Shown piece after piece: positions 16,659 through 25,694 of a stretch of 64,000 nt of DNA. The notes beneath the pieces are model-generated. The model made no database searches and was not told the DNA's origin. It worked only from the letters and a program-made list of their open reading frames with translations. The DNA comes from CBDBJL01 sp965206365 (GTDB taxonomy: Bacteria > Pseudomonadota > Alphaproteobacteria > JABAAW01 > JAHZMA01). The DNA lies in contig CBDBJL010000016.1 of NCBI GenBank assembly GCA_965206365.1, positions 124,001 to 188,000 on the forward strand. The letters run 5' to 3'. Made by a program: the position numbers and the translations under genes. Every line of letters starts with the position of its first letter. Within the stretch, counting starts at the first letter, position 1.

Positions 16659-18920
16659 ATGATTCATTTCCACTCAATTGGTTTAAAGAGTATTGATAGT
16701 TTGCCTATTGTTTATAAAATTCAAATCTTAACTTTATTATTTGTTATGATAAGTTCAACGGTGATGGCGGTACTTGTAGATCGGCTTACCGTTGATGCAA
16801 CCTATTCCAATGTTTATACTTATCTTCAATCTATTGGCTCACAGCGCAAGCAAGCATTAGAAATAGATTTTCAATCTAATATACGTGCCATTAAGCTCTT
16901 AGCATCAAGCGCACCTACAAGAAATATGATGATCAATTTTGATGAAGCCTGGCTATTTGCCCAAGAAAATGATGAGCTGGAAGAGGTGATCTCACTTTAT
17001 ACAACTGAAAATCCAAATCCTGTGGGTCAACGCGACCTGCTTTTCCATCCCTATGATCCCTCTAGCTATAGCCAATATCATAATGATTATCACCGGATAA
17101 TGCTGAATTTTCAAGAAATTAATGGTTTTTACGATGTCTATCTTATAGATCTAAAAGGCAATATTATTTATAGCGTTGAAAAAGAAGCCGATTTTGGGCT
17201 TAATATTCATAATTCTGAAATCTTAAAAGATTCTGGAATTGCCAATGCCTTTAATGTGGCATTGAAAGCTTCTGAAAATGGTGATTCTCCTGAGGCTTCA
17301 TATGCAGAATTTTCTAGCTATGCACCCAGCAATGGAGAGCCCACATCTTTTCTATCAAAATCAATTTTCAACCCAATAACCAAAAAAAATCTAGGCATTC
17401 TTGTCGTTCAGTTGCATCTTTCTAAAATTACCGATATTACCCTTAACCCCGGAGGGTTAAATGAAGAGACCGAGGTTTTACTGATTAATTCAGATTTTGT
17501 TTTTGTTGCCCCATCGCGGTTATTTGATGACCAAACAATCATTTTTCAACGCGTTTTAGACGATAGTGAAATGATTCGAAACAATTTATTGCGCGCTTCA
17601 ACGCAAACCTTACAATCAAAAGATGAAATCGATGAGGATTTTCAAGATATTTTAGAGAATTACACAGAAAAAACCATTAATCATCTGGGTTACCCCGTTC
17701 TTAGGGTCGTTGATACAGTTTTATTTTATGATACAATTTATCCGATAATCGTAGAAAAAAGTATCAAAAGTTCCTTGGCACCACTTCGTCATCTTGAAAC
17801 CATGATGGGAATCACCACAATTGGGATCTTGATTAGCATGTTTTTCATAACCACCCTCACCTCGCACACCATTAGCAATCCAATTGTCGCTGTTACCAAT
17901 GCCATGAAAAAATTGGCCAGTGGCGATACCAACGTGCATCTTAAAAATTTGGTAAACCACAAGAATGAAGTAGGTCATATGGTGGAAGCTGTCAATGTTT
18001 TCCGTGAAAACTCAGTCAGAAACCAAACTCTGCAGGCCGAAAAAGAAACCCGTGAAAAAGTAGTAAAAGAACGATTTGAAAAACGCGATAATTTAATCCA
18101 TCTTTTTCAGGATAATATTGTTAAATTGCTTAAGAATGTCTCTGAATCTGTATCCATTATGGAACATAGCAATCATGTTGTTAACGTTGCCGTGCGTGAA
18201 ACCCACAAATATTCTAGCGAAATCTCTACTGCAACGGAAAAAGCAACCGGAAATGTTCAGCTTGTGGCTGCTTCAACAGCACAGATGGCAACATCAATTA
18301 ACGAAATTAATGAAAATATGCAAGAATCACTTTCTGCATCCAACAAAGTTGCTGAAACAGTCTCTGAAACAGACGTTGTTGTTAAAAATATGTCGAGGCT
18401 TTCCAGCAGTATTGGCGATATTGTCTCCCTGATTAACGACATTGCTGGGCAAACCAACCTATTAGCACTTAATGCTACTATTGAAGCCGCACGTGCGGGT
18501 GAAAGCGGTAAGGGATTTGCCGTTGTTGCCAACGAAGTAAAGAATTTAGCAACACAAACCACGAAAGCTACTGAAGAGATCTCCCAGCAAATTACAAGTA
18601 TTCAAAGTATTTCAGGGCAAGCCAATGGTGCGATCGTTGGTGTTCAAGGAGAAATCGAACTCCTTAACAATATGATGTCTGCAATTACTGCGGCTGTAGA
18701 AGAACAGTCTGTTACGACTGAAGAAATTAAACATGCGAGTACAGAAGCCTCGATAGGCACCATTGAAGCCAATAATAAGGTAGGAAAAATTGCAGAACAA
18801 GTAACTGACAGCTTGAAACAATCAGAAGATATGTCATCTTCTGTGCAGGACACAGTTACAATTCTTAAAGAATTGCACGATGAGATTCAAACATTTTTGG
18901 ATAATTTGTCTAAAACCTAA
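16659..18920 (+). CDS. Methyl-accepting chemotaxis protein
   Basis: A 753-residue transmembrane chemoreceptor that would signal through CheW/CheA. TM1 is near residues 22-43 (IQILTLLFVMISSTVMAVLV). A large periplasmic sensor of about 340 residues follows; its length suggests a double Cache-like fold. TM2 is near 382-402, then a HAMP domain (AMKKLASGDTNVHLK; VGHMVEAVNVFREN). The MA signalling domain (about 500-735) has the conserved hairpin tip NDIAGQTNLLALNATIEAAR. There is no C-terminal CheR-binding pentapeptide; the end is LDNLSKT. It is the first of two tandem paralogues. The sensor regions share SLYTT.NPNP and KKADFG-type motifs but otherwise diverge. The ligand is unknown. Confidence 0.93.
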   Translation: MIHFHSIGLKSIDSLPIVYKIQILTLLFVMISSTVMAVLVDRLTVDATYSNVYTYLQSIGSQRKQALEIDFQSNIRAIKLLASSAPTRNMMINFDEAWLFAQENDELEEVISLYTTENPNPVGQRDLLFHPYDPSSYSQYHNDYHRIMLNFQEINGFYDVYLIDLKGNIIYSVEKEADFGLNIHNSEILKDSGIANAFNVALKASENGDSPEASYAEFSSYAPSNGEPTSFLSKSIFNPITKKNLGILVVQLHLSKITDITLNPGGLNEETEVLLINSDFVFVAPSRLFDDQTIIFQRVLDDSEMIRNNLLRASTQTLQSKDEIDEDFQDILENYTEKTINHLGYPVLRVVDTVLFYDTIYPIIVEKSIKSSLAPLRHLETMMGITTIGILISMFFITTLTSHTISNPIVAVTNAMKKLASGDTNVHLKNLVNHKNEVGHMVEAVNVFRENSVRNQTLQAEKETREKVVKERFEKRDNLIHLFQDNIVKLLKNVSESVSIMEHSNHVVNVAVRETHKYSSEISTATEKATGNVQLVAASTAQMATSINEINENMQESLSASNKVAETVSETDVVVKNMSRLSSSIGDIVSLINDIAGQTNLLALNATIEAARAGESGKGFAVVANEVKNLATQTTKATEEISQQITSIQSISGQANGAIVGVQGEIELLNNMMSAITAAVEEQSVTTEEIKHASTEASIGTIEANNKVGKIAEQVTDSLKQSEDMSSSVQDTVTILKELHDEIQTFLDNLSKT

Positions 18921-19015
18921 TCTAGAATCTTATCGACAACATTAAAAAAAACACTAAGCTTGCCTTCATTAGATAGGTGTTATATATTTAACTAATTTGT
19001 GACCATGCTTAAATG

Positions 19016-19043
19016 TTGACGCGAAGTTTGTTTGTATTATTAA
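19016..19043 (+). promoter_or_regulatory. Candidate promoter of the second chemoreceptor gene
   Basis: TTGACG at 19016-19021 and TATTAA at 19038-19043 are separated by 16 bases, about 80 bases before the ATG. This suggests the second receptor has its own transcription start rather than depending on the first. Evidence is sequence resemblance only. Confidence 0.4.
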
Positions 19044-19121
19044 TGAAGTGATTCTTTATATAGAAGTGGTATCCATTATTGCTTATGTTATTAAATAGTG
19101 ATTGTATTTTAAGGAAAAACT

Positions 19122-21413
19122 ATGAAATCTAAGATGAAATTCTTAAAGTTGGATATTATTCGTAATTGGCCGGTAAACGTTAAAATTCAAAGTTTAACGA
19201 TGTTGTTTGTTATTCTTACATCAATCATCATGGCACTTCTTGTTGATATTCGTACCACGAACGATGTAACACAAACCGCTACGTATAATTTGCTAACCAC
19301 AATTAAGGAACGCAATAAGATCTTAGACCTCTATATCGAGGGAAAAGTAAGCAATTTAGTCCTTATGGCCTTGAATGAAGCAACGCTTAAAGCTTCTAGA
19401 AATTTTACTCAGGAATGGAATTTTGCGAAAGAAGATAATAATATCGAAGATATTATCTCACTTTACACCACTAATAACCCTAATCCTGCAAATGAACGTG
19501 AACTGCTCATAGCCCCCGATGATAATCTCTCTTATGGTTACCATAATGAGCATAAAACTTATCACCCTGGTTTTGTAACATTACAACAAATTGATGAATT
19601 AAATGATATTCTTGTGCTCAATCTTGAAGGTGACGTTGTCTACAGCGTTAAAAAGAAAGCAGATTTTGGGCAAAATGTCGTTGAAGGCGAACTTGCAAAT
19701 ACCGGACTTGGTAAAGTTTTTGCCGATGCTGTAACAATTGCCACCTCTGCAAATGAGGCAACTAGTTATGAAGAATTAATTAGCTATGAAGAATTATCGC
19801 TCTATGCTCCGGCTGATAATCAACCCGTATTTTTTCTGGCAACGACAATATATGATCCGGAAAATCACCAACCCCTTGGTGTTATTGTGATCAAAATTAA
19901 TAATGATGCTCTCAGCGAAATTACCTCAGACACTAAAAATGCTCATACGAAAATAGAATCCTTTTTGGTGAATGGGAATTTAGAATTTATAACCCCATCG
20001 CGATTTCTTAGTAACGATATTGTCTTAAAACGTCGTTTGGAGGGTCGTGATTTAATTAAAAAACATTTCTCGTCGCTCCTGAATCCTGCTTCCGAACACT
20101 CGGAAGCAGATTCCTTAAATTTCGAAGAAGGTCATGACGATAATGATAACATTTTTATTGAGCAGACCATTAACCATCTTGGTTATCCGGTGCTAAGTGC
20201 AGTGAACGTATTTTTGATTAACAGCTCCCCCTATGCGCTGATTGTTGAAAATAGTGTTGAAAGTATTTTGGTACCAGTTCGTCGCCTTGAAGCCATGATG
20301 GGATTTGCCGCGTGTGGAATTCTGATTGTAATGTTCTTTTTAACGTTGATCACCTCACGTACAATTAGTAGCCCAATTATCGCAGTTACCAATGCAATGA
20401 AAAATTTAGCCGGTGGCGATACAAGCATTACTCTCAATCATTTAAAGCAAGAAAATGAAATTGGCGATATGGTTGAAGCGGTAGGTATTTTTCGCGATAA
20501 TATGATTAAAAGTCAAACCCTGCAAACTGAAAAAGATCAACATGATGACGCAGAGAAACAGCGATTTGTAAAACGCGACAAATTAACCCAAAACTTCCGT
20601 AACAATGTTGTTGATTTGCTAGAACAAGTCTCTGGTGCCATGTATAACATGGAAGAGGCCAATAAAATTGTTACCACTGCTGTGCGGCAAACCCACGAAT
20701 ATTCTAACGATATTTCTAGTGCAACCGAAAAAGCGACACAAAATGTTCAGCTTGTCGCCTCTTCAACATCACAAATGGCAACATCGATTAACGAGATTAA
20801 TGAAAATATGCAAGCCTCGCTTTCCGCGGCCAATAAAGCCGCAGAAACAGTTGCTGAAACAGATGTCGTAGTCAAAAACATGTCAGAACTTTCAACCAAT
20901 GTTGGTGATATTGTCTCGTTAATTAACGATATTGCCGGACAAACTAACCTCTTAGCACTCAATGCTACCATCGAGGCTGCACGCGCGGGGGAAAGCGGTA
21001 AAGGCTTTGCCGTTGTTGCCAATGAAGTGAAAAATCTAGCCACACAAACCACCAAAGCTACCGAGGATATCTCCAAGCAAATTACGAATATTCAGGGTAT
21101 TTCTATGCAAGCGACAACTGCCATTGTCAGTATCCAAGAAGAAATTCAGCTTGTGAACGACATGATTAGTACGATCACAACCGCAATGGAAGAACAAGCC
21201 GTTACCACCCAAGAAATTAACAAAGCCAGTACCGAGGCATCGATAGGCACTATGGAAGCCAATAATAAAGTCGCAAAAGTTGCAGAGCGAGCTACTGATA
21301 CCTTACATCAATCCGAGGATATGTCATCTTCAGTACAAAATACTGGTCAAATTTTGGACAAATTACGCGGTGAAGTACGAACATTTTTAGATAATTTATC
21401 GACTGATACGTAA
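19122..21413 (+). CDS. Methyl-accepting chemotaxis protein, tandem paralogue
   Basis: A 763-residue receptor with the same plan as its upstream neighbour: TM1 near residues 25-45, a periplasmic sensor of about 345 residues, TM2 near 392-412, HAMP (AMKNLAGGDTSITLN) and an MA domain with NDIAGQTNLLALNATIEAAR. The signalling halves of the two proteins are nearly identical over long stretches. The sensor halves agree mainly in SLYTTNNPNPANERELL and DVVYSVKKKADFGQN. This is the pattern of a gene duplication followed by sensor divergence. The acidic insert EHSEADSLNFEEGHDDNDN near residue 330 lacks an equal in the first copy. The C-terminus ends LDNLSTDT, without a CheR tether. Confidence 0.93.
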   Translation: MKSKMKFLKLDIIRNWPVNVKIQSLTMLFVILTSIIMALLVDIRTTNDVTQTATYNLLTTIKERNKILDLYIEGKVSNLVLMALNEATLKASRNFTQEWNFAKEDNNIEDIISLYTTNNPNPANERELLIAPDDNLSYGYHNEHKTYHPGFVTLQQIDELNDILVLNLEGDVVYSVKKKADFGQNVVEGELANTGLGKVFADAVTIATSANEATSYEELISYEELSLYAPADNQPVFFLATTIYDPENHQPLGVIVIKINNDALSEITSDTKNAHTKIESFLVNGNLEFITPSRFLSNDIVLKRRLEGRDLIKKHFSSLLNPASEHSEADSLNFEEGHDDNDNIFIEQTINHLGYPVLSAVNVFLINSSPYALIVENSVESILVPVRRLEAMMGFAACGILIVMFFLTLITSRTISSPIIAVTNAMKNLAGGDTSITLNHLKQENEIGDMVEAVGIFRDNMIKSQTLQTEKDQHDDAEKQRFVKRDKLTQNFRNNVVDLLEQVSGAMYNMEEANKIVTTAVRQTHEYSNDISSATEKATQNVQLVASSTSQMATSINEINENMQASLSAANKAAETVAETDVVVKNMSELSTNVGDIVSLINDIAGQTNLLALNATIEAARAGESGKGFAVVANEVKNLATQTTKATEDISKQITNIQGISMQATTAIVSIQEEIQLVNDMISTITTAMEEQAVTTQEINKASTEASIGTMEANNKVAKVAERATDTLHQSEDMSSSVQNTGQILDKLRGEVRTFLDNLSTDT

Positions 21414-22048
21414 TCTATCAAAATCTAAAATCATTACGCAACTACAAAGCAGCCAGAATTGATGGTTAAATTATTTGCCATTTTATTTCTTCTTCAAAGC
21501 GGGCTTGTGCGTTCAATCAACAAAATATCAATAAAGTCACCCTTTTTTGAGCTTTCCCTTTAAGAAAATTTTTATCGTTCATGGCCATGATCCATGACAG
21601 CGGGTGATTATGGTTATTCTAAAGCTGAAGGCGCAGAAAAAGTTAGTGCCAGAATTTTATCTTGGAAATAGGGATGATATGGCATCTTTTGGTCGTGAAA
21701 AAATGGTAATTTAAAAAGGAACATGAAAGGTGCCGTCTGACACAGAGGGTATTTCCGTAGAAGGCAGCTTGAGTTTGTAATAACCAAAGCAAGAATGCTT
21801 AATAAAATTTTAGGAGCCGAAAGAAAACCCAAATTCTGTTGCTAAGGTAAGGCTCTGCAAAAAATAATGGTGGCAAGTATTTTTTCAAGTTATTTCCCTA
21901 GAATCTTATTATTAAGTATGGTGAAATTTATTACTAGTTTGAAGATTAGTTTTTATTAAACAGTCATGTATATGAAAAATAATTTTTTTTTACCATACCA
22001 TTCGTACTTGATAATCTACAATGATCATTGAAGTTTCTTTTGTTCCTG
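21414..22048. other. Gene-free stretch, decayed DNA
   Basis: No reading frame here has a family signature, start context or codon pattern that I can support. Short frames are broken by stops on both strands. The stretch borders a T4SS remnant and is probably degraded accessory DNA. A possible minus-strand micro-frame beginning MAMNDKNFLKGKAQKR lies near 21595-21530 but stops after 23 codons. Confidence 0.4.
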
Positions 22049-22225
22049 CTAATTCATTCGCTGTTTCAAGCATACGTTATGATAGCTAGTATAAATTCCC
22101 TCAAAGTCCCTTTTAATGTTTTCGTATTTATGCTTTTCTAAGCATTCTTCTGCCTGCGCAGAATTTACGATACGCAAGCTGAAGATAAAGCCGGCGCCGA
22201 TAAGTGTTTTGACAGATTTATTCAT
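22049..22225 (-). CDS. Small secreted T4SS-associated protein
   Basis: A 58-residue protein starting at ATG 22225, which has a strong Shine-Dalgarno sequence (GAGGAGACAACA then ATG). It has a signal peptide (MNKSVKTLIGAGFIFSLRIV) and a mature start SAQAEECLEKHKYE. The same mature motif (PAQAEECLDKYKYK) is found as a remnant directly behind the VirB4 fragment at 36.4 kb. It lies just downstream of a VirB4 C-terminal remnant, as small entry-exclusion-like or VirB-accessory proteins do in conjugation operons. Function is otherwise unknown. Confidence 0.55.
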   Translation of the reverse strand: MNKSVKTLIGAGFIFSLRIVNSAQAEECLEKHKYENIKRDFEGIYTSYHNVCLKQRMN

Positions 22226-22338
22226 TGTTGTCTCCTCAATGAAATAGTGAAAAATTAGAAATTTTTCTATAGCGAAAAACATGCTAAAAGATGGCTAATG
22301 ATCGTCAGAAATATTTAGAATATCAATTTGGGAATAAT

Positions 22339-22575
22339 CTAAATAATTTTGTAGAATTCCATATATTTTTGCCTCCATATATCCGGCGTTAGCCTCTTTC
22401 GCATTTCTAAATTTTCCGCGACGCCCTCGAATGCCTTAACTGCATTGTCTAAATCTCTTCGATTAATATCTGCAAAAGTAGATTGCATATAATTTTCGTC
22501 TTATCGTTTCATAAGGATAAATCGCACTGCACCTTTTATCGAAAAATTATCAAGAACGAATGATTTTTCTATTGC
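22339..22575 (-). pseudogene. Remnant of virB4 C-terminus (T4SS ATPase)
   Basis: Conceptual minus-strand translation reads AIEKSFVLDNFSIKGAVRF, ILMKR, a stop, then DENYMQSTFADIN, a shifted segment, and LTPDIWRQKYMEF. This aligns with the C-terminus of the VirB4 fragment at 36.5-37.5 kb (TEKEFVLGNFEIRGAVRP, ILIKR, DEEYTQSTFIDIN, LNPESWQQQYI). An in-frame stop after ILMKR and at least one frameshift make it a pseudogene. Only the last 75 or so codons are recognisable. The gene was presumably part of an older integrated conjugative element. Confidence 0.75.
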
Positions 22576-23049
22576 GCAAAACGGTGCCAAGGCTTCTCGC
22601 AATATTAATCATAGTGCCAAAATTGCGAAAACATTTCCATCACATAAATATTCCTGATGCGCTTATAGTGGCAGATGGTGACCAATGGGATTTGCTACAA
22701 AGTGATTTGGCGAATAATATAGGATACAAAATTTCAGCATATCAGGAGGTGATGAAAAAAGATTTCAGAAATTCAGCGGCCGCTTCAAGCGGAGGAGCTG
22801 GGTGACGATACTATTGCGATATTTAGGTTCGGAGATTTCACCGGTTGGATTATTAAAAAAAACTCAAACTAAATCATTTGATATAATAGTTTAAAAATTT
22901 ATTCTAAAACTGAAAAAACTTAAACCATGTTTCGAATAAGAGCAAACCATGTTTCTTGCATTTCCCGTCACATAGGAAAATTTTAAGAAAACCCTGGAAG
23001 AAAACCCTGGGCTGGAAATGCTAAGGGCGCATCATCTGCCCGACATTTT
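22576..23049. other. Decayed accessory DNA without a supported gene
   Basis: A plus-strand frame at 22560-22805 overlaps the virB4 remnant at its start. Its second half reads PDALIVADGDQWDLLQSDLA, which could be a fragment of a real protein, but I recognise no family and see no ribosome binding site. The stretch near 22980-23010 contains a short direct repeat of AAAACCCTGG. Confidence 0.35.
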
Positions 23050-23352
23050 TTGGCCTCCAGTAATTTTGTCTCCCCCCAAAGCTACACCAAAAATAACTTA
23101 AACGCTCCCGTGGATGATCGTGAGACCAAAACCTTGGCACGCCCACCGCAAAATCCTGGAGGCACGTATGTAAGAGATCTTGACGGCGCATCGCCTTTGG
23201 TCTTAAAGGACCGATTTAAATTGGGCGCAAGCTCGGCAGTATTTTCCAAGGGACGGCCTTACCCAATATCGACTTTCATGAACCCGCGGTCTGCTAAGTT
23301 TTTCGCTATAGCAGCAGGCACAATCGGCGACCTAAGTAACGAAGAATGGTAG
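23050..23352 (+). CDS. Hypothetical protein or gene fragment in decayed T4SS region
   Basis: A 100-residue frame with an ordinary amino-acid composition (ETKTLARPPQNPGGTYVRDL; RPYPISTFMNPRSAKFF). The frame is open upstream to about 22990 without a better start, so it may be the 3' end of a broken gene rather than a whole one. I recognise no family, signal or membrane segment. It lies between the T4SS remnant and the catabolic cluster. The following 272 bases (23353-23624) hold nothing I can identify. Confidence 0.3.
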   Translation: MASSNFVSPQSYTKNNLNAPVDDRETKTLARPPQNPGGTYVRDLDGASPLVLKDRFKLGASSAVFSKGRPYPISTFMNPRSAKFFAIAAGTIGDLSNEEW

Positions 23353-23624
23353 ACAAGTTAAACAGAGGGAAATTTTTGCAAAAATGTGCGTGGCAATCTC
23401 ACCCGTAAGCGCAGTTATCACAACTCAAACAATCGCTATTTGAACCAGCGGATTAAAATCGGGTGGTGGTTCAGCAAGGGTTGCCACGAAAGAATTTGAT
23501 AATAAGAGCTTTTTGCGAAAAAAATGGGCAATATGTTTTATTTTTTAGAGGATAAGGATTAAAATATTTATTCTCTGATAATAAATTTATACCTTAGACT
23601 AGGAAATTTTATTGGCGCGCATGA

Positions 23625-24788
23625 TTATTTATTCTGTAATTTACGCGCTAGCTTTTCTAGCATATTCAACGATGATTGCAATTGCCCGAGCGAGATAAAT
23701 TCATCAGCCTTATGGGCTTGTTCTATAGAACCTGGACCGCAAACAACCACATCCATGCCCATCGATTGAAACAGCCCCGCCTCGGTACCAAACGCCACAA
23801 GCTCTCGATTGTTCTTACCGGTTAATTCAGCCACGAGCTCTATGGCTTTGTTATTTTCAACCGGTATCAGCCCTTCTACCTCGCCCACAATATGAGTGAT
23901 AATGTTTGACTCGCCATAAATTTTTTGCATCTTAGGCAAAAGATGCTGGTGACAATATTTATGCATTTCACCTTTCACAAAAGCCGCATCTGTATCTTGT
24001 ACGGGGCGCAGATCCCAAGCTACTTGGCAAGAAGCAGCAATCACATTAGAGGCAATGCCACCATGAATAGAACCGATATTAAGCGTGGTGAAAGGCGGGA
24101 TAAATTTCCCATTTTGTGGCGATCGGTCAGCAAGCTCTGTGCGTAATGATTTAAGGTAGGCAACATAATCAACAGCATATTCTACGGCATTAACCCCAAG
24201 TTCGGGGCGCGAACCATGCCCCGGTAGGCCTTGAAATTCGGTTACATATTCATAGCAACCCTTATGGCCTTCAATCATCACCATCTCGGTTGGCTCACCA
24301 ATAATCGCCATCGCTGGGCGAATTTTTTTTTCGACCAGAATTTTAATTAACTCTTGGGCACCAAGGCAGCCCGTCTCTTCATCATGGGTGAAGCTGAAAT
24401 GCAGAGGTCGCGATAAAGGCGCTGAAGTAAATTGGGGGCATAAAGCCAAACAAGTGGCAATAAAGCCTTTCATATCGCAACTACCGCGACCATATAATTT
24501 CGCATCGATTGCCACCATTTTGAAAGGATCATTGAACCAATTCTGCCCCTCTACAGGGACAACATCACTATGGCCCGATAAAACAATACCGCCTTCGCTC
24601 ATGGGCCCGATTGTGGCAAATAAATTGGCTTTGTTTTGGCTTTTATCGTAAAAAATTGCAACAGAGATGCCAAAACTATCAAGATAATTCGCAATATATT
24701 CTATAATATCTAAATTGCTTTGCGCGGAAATGCTCGGGAATGCAATTAAGTCGCGTAAAATATTTTGAGTTTTTTCTAGTAAAGTCAT
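23625..24788 (-). CDS. argE: M20 family deacylase, acetylornithine deacetylase-like
   Basis: A 387-residue zinc hydrolase that would remove an N-acyl group from an amino acid such as N-acetylornithine. Metal-ligand segments are VLSGHSDVVPV (His, Asp), GRGSCDMKGFIA (Asp), FTHDEETGCLGAQ (catalytic and metal Glu), and the C-terminal GPGSIEQAHKADEF (His). Length is that of ArgE. It is the last gene of a four-gene minus-strand group with an Asp/Glu-racemase-like protein, an M24 hydrolase and a diaminopropionate-lyase-like enzyme. That context points to catabolism of an N-acylated diamino acid rather than arginine synthesis. The symbol reflects family likeness only. Confidence 0.8.
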   Translation of the reverse strand: MTLLEKTQNILRDLIAFPSISAQSNLDIIEYIANYLDSFGISVAIFYDKSQNKANLFATIGPMSEGGIVLSGHSDVVPVEGQNWFNDPFKMVAIDAKLYGRGSCDMKGFIATCLALCPQFTSAPLSRPLHFSFTHDEETGCLGAQELIKILVEKKIRPAMAIIGEPTEMVMIEGHKGCYEYVTEFQGLPGHGSRPELGVNAVEYAVDYVAYLKSLRTELADRSPQNGKFIPPFTTLNIGSIHGGIASNVIAASCQVAWDLRPVQDTDAAFVKGEMHKYCHQHLLPKMQKIYGESNIITHIVGEVEGLIPVENNKAIELVAELTGKNNRELVAFGTEAGLFQSMGMDVVVCGPGSIEQAHKADEFISLGQLQSSLNMLEKLARKLQNK

Positions 24789-24932
24789 GCGAGCAATTTT
24801 TCCCCAAATAGCTTTTTCGTATCGCGCAAAATAACTAACTTTTGCTCCTGCTTACCTTCAGCCCAAAAAACAACTCTGCCCAAAAACGACTCTGTAAAGA
24901 GTTGAGAAAAATGAAATCTACAACATTTAGCT

Positions 24933-25682
24933 TTAATATGAAAATAATTTTCCAAATTTTTGGGGTTGATAATTATAATTTGCCAATCTCATATTGTGCC
25001 ATATTAACACTTGATTGCTTGAGAACATATGTTTATTCGTTATTTTTTCAATTTCATCAATCACACGAAAACTATGTAAATTTGTACAGGATGCAAAATA
25101 TGCTTCTATCTTATCGCCATGTTCCTTATCCATATCCAAAATTGCCACCTTTACCGATTGCTCGCTAATCGAAGCAACAACATGATCATCGGATTGTTCA
25201 AAGGATGAAAATGCTTTAACCGTGATCTTATTTTGGTTTAGCAAAGCAATCATCGATTGCGAGACTTCTGCAATATAAGGCGTTAACAGGCCAATATTTT
25301 TTATATTCAGAAGCTTAAGAGCCACGATCAAAGCGGTAATAGGGTTGGTAACCGGCATATTAGGATGGGGTTTTTGGACAAGCGCGGCAACATTTTCCTC
25401 ACCAATAATGGTGGCCCCCGAGGTGCAACCATAGGCGATAGATTTTACGCCTAACGACGGTGATAATAAAGCAGCACTATGGCTAATATTTTGTTCCATA
25501 AGGGCAAGAGTTTCTTTTGTAACTTTTTTTTCATTCGCAATGCGTGAAATATGATATTCAATATTGGCTTGCGGCAAAATTTTTATAATATCACTTTCCA
25601 AAGTTAGATCTGTTTGCAAAATAATAAAACCAAGAGGGTTTCTATTCGCAAAATCAGGAATAGTTTCAAAAGCTACCTTCAT
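24933..25682 (-). CDS. Asp/Glu racemase-superfamily protein (EutA/arylmalonate decarboxylase-like)
   Basis: A 249-residue cytosolic protein. The first catalytic cysteine lies in SIAYGCTSGATIIG, and NIGLLTPYI is the second-domain hinge. The usual second cysteine is replaced or displaced: the region VDQSD...FASCTNLHSF carries ASCTNL, which supplies it. The family includes ectoine-utilisation protein EutA, maleate isomerase and arylmalonate decarboxylase. A strong ribosome site (AAGGATTGAAAA) precedes ATG 25682. It sits between the M20 deacylase and the M24 hydrolase, all on the minus strand. The reaction is not determined by sequence alone. Confidence 0.75.
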   Translation of the reverse strand: MKVAFETIPDFANRNPLGFIILQTDLTLESDIIKILPQANIEYHISRIANEKKVTKETLALMEQNISHSAALLSPSLGVKSIAYGCTSGATIIGEENVAALVQKPHPNMPVTNPITALIVALKLLNIKNIGLLTPYIAEVSQSMIALLNQNKITVKAFSSFEQSDDHVVASISEQSVKVAILDMDKEHGDKIEAYFASCTNLHSFRVIDEIEKITNKHMFSSNQVLIWHNMRLANYNYQPQKFGKLFSY

Positions 25683-25694
25683 TTTTTCAATCCT

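Noticed and set aside
22560..22805. Plus-strand 81-residue gene
   Set aside because: Its first part is antisense to the virB4 remnant, it lacks a ribosome site, and no family is recognisable.
24842..25168. Plus-strand frame opposite the Asp/Glu-racemase-like gene
   Set aside because: Antisense shadow with no motif and poor composition.
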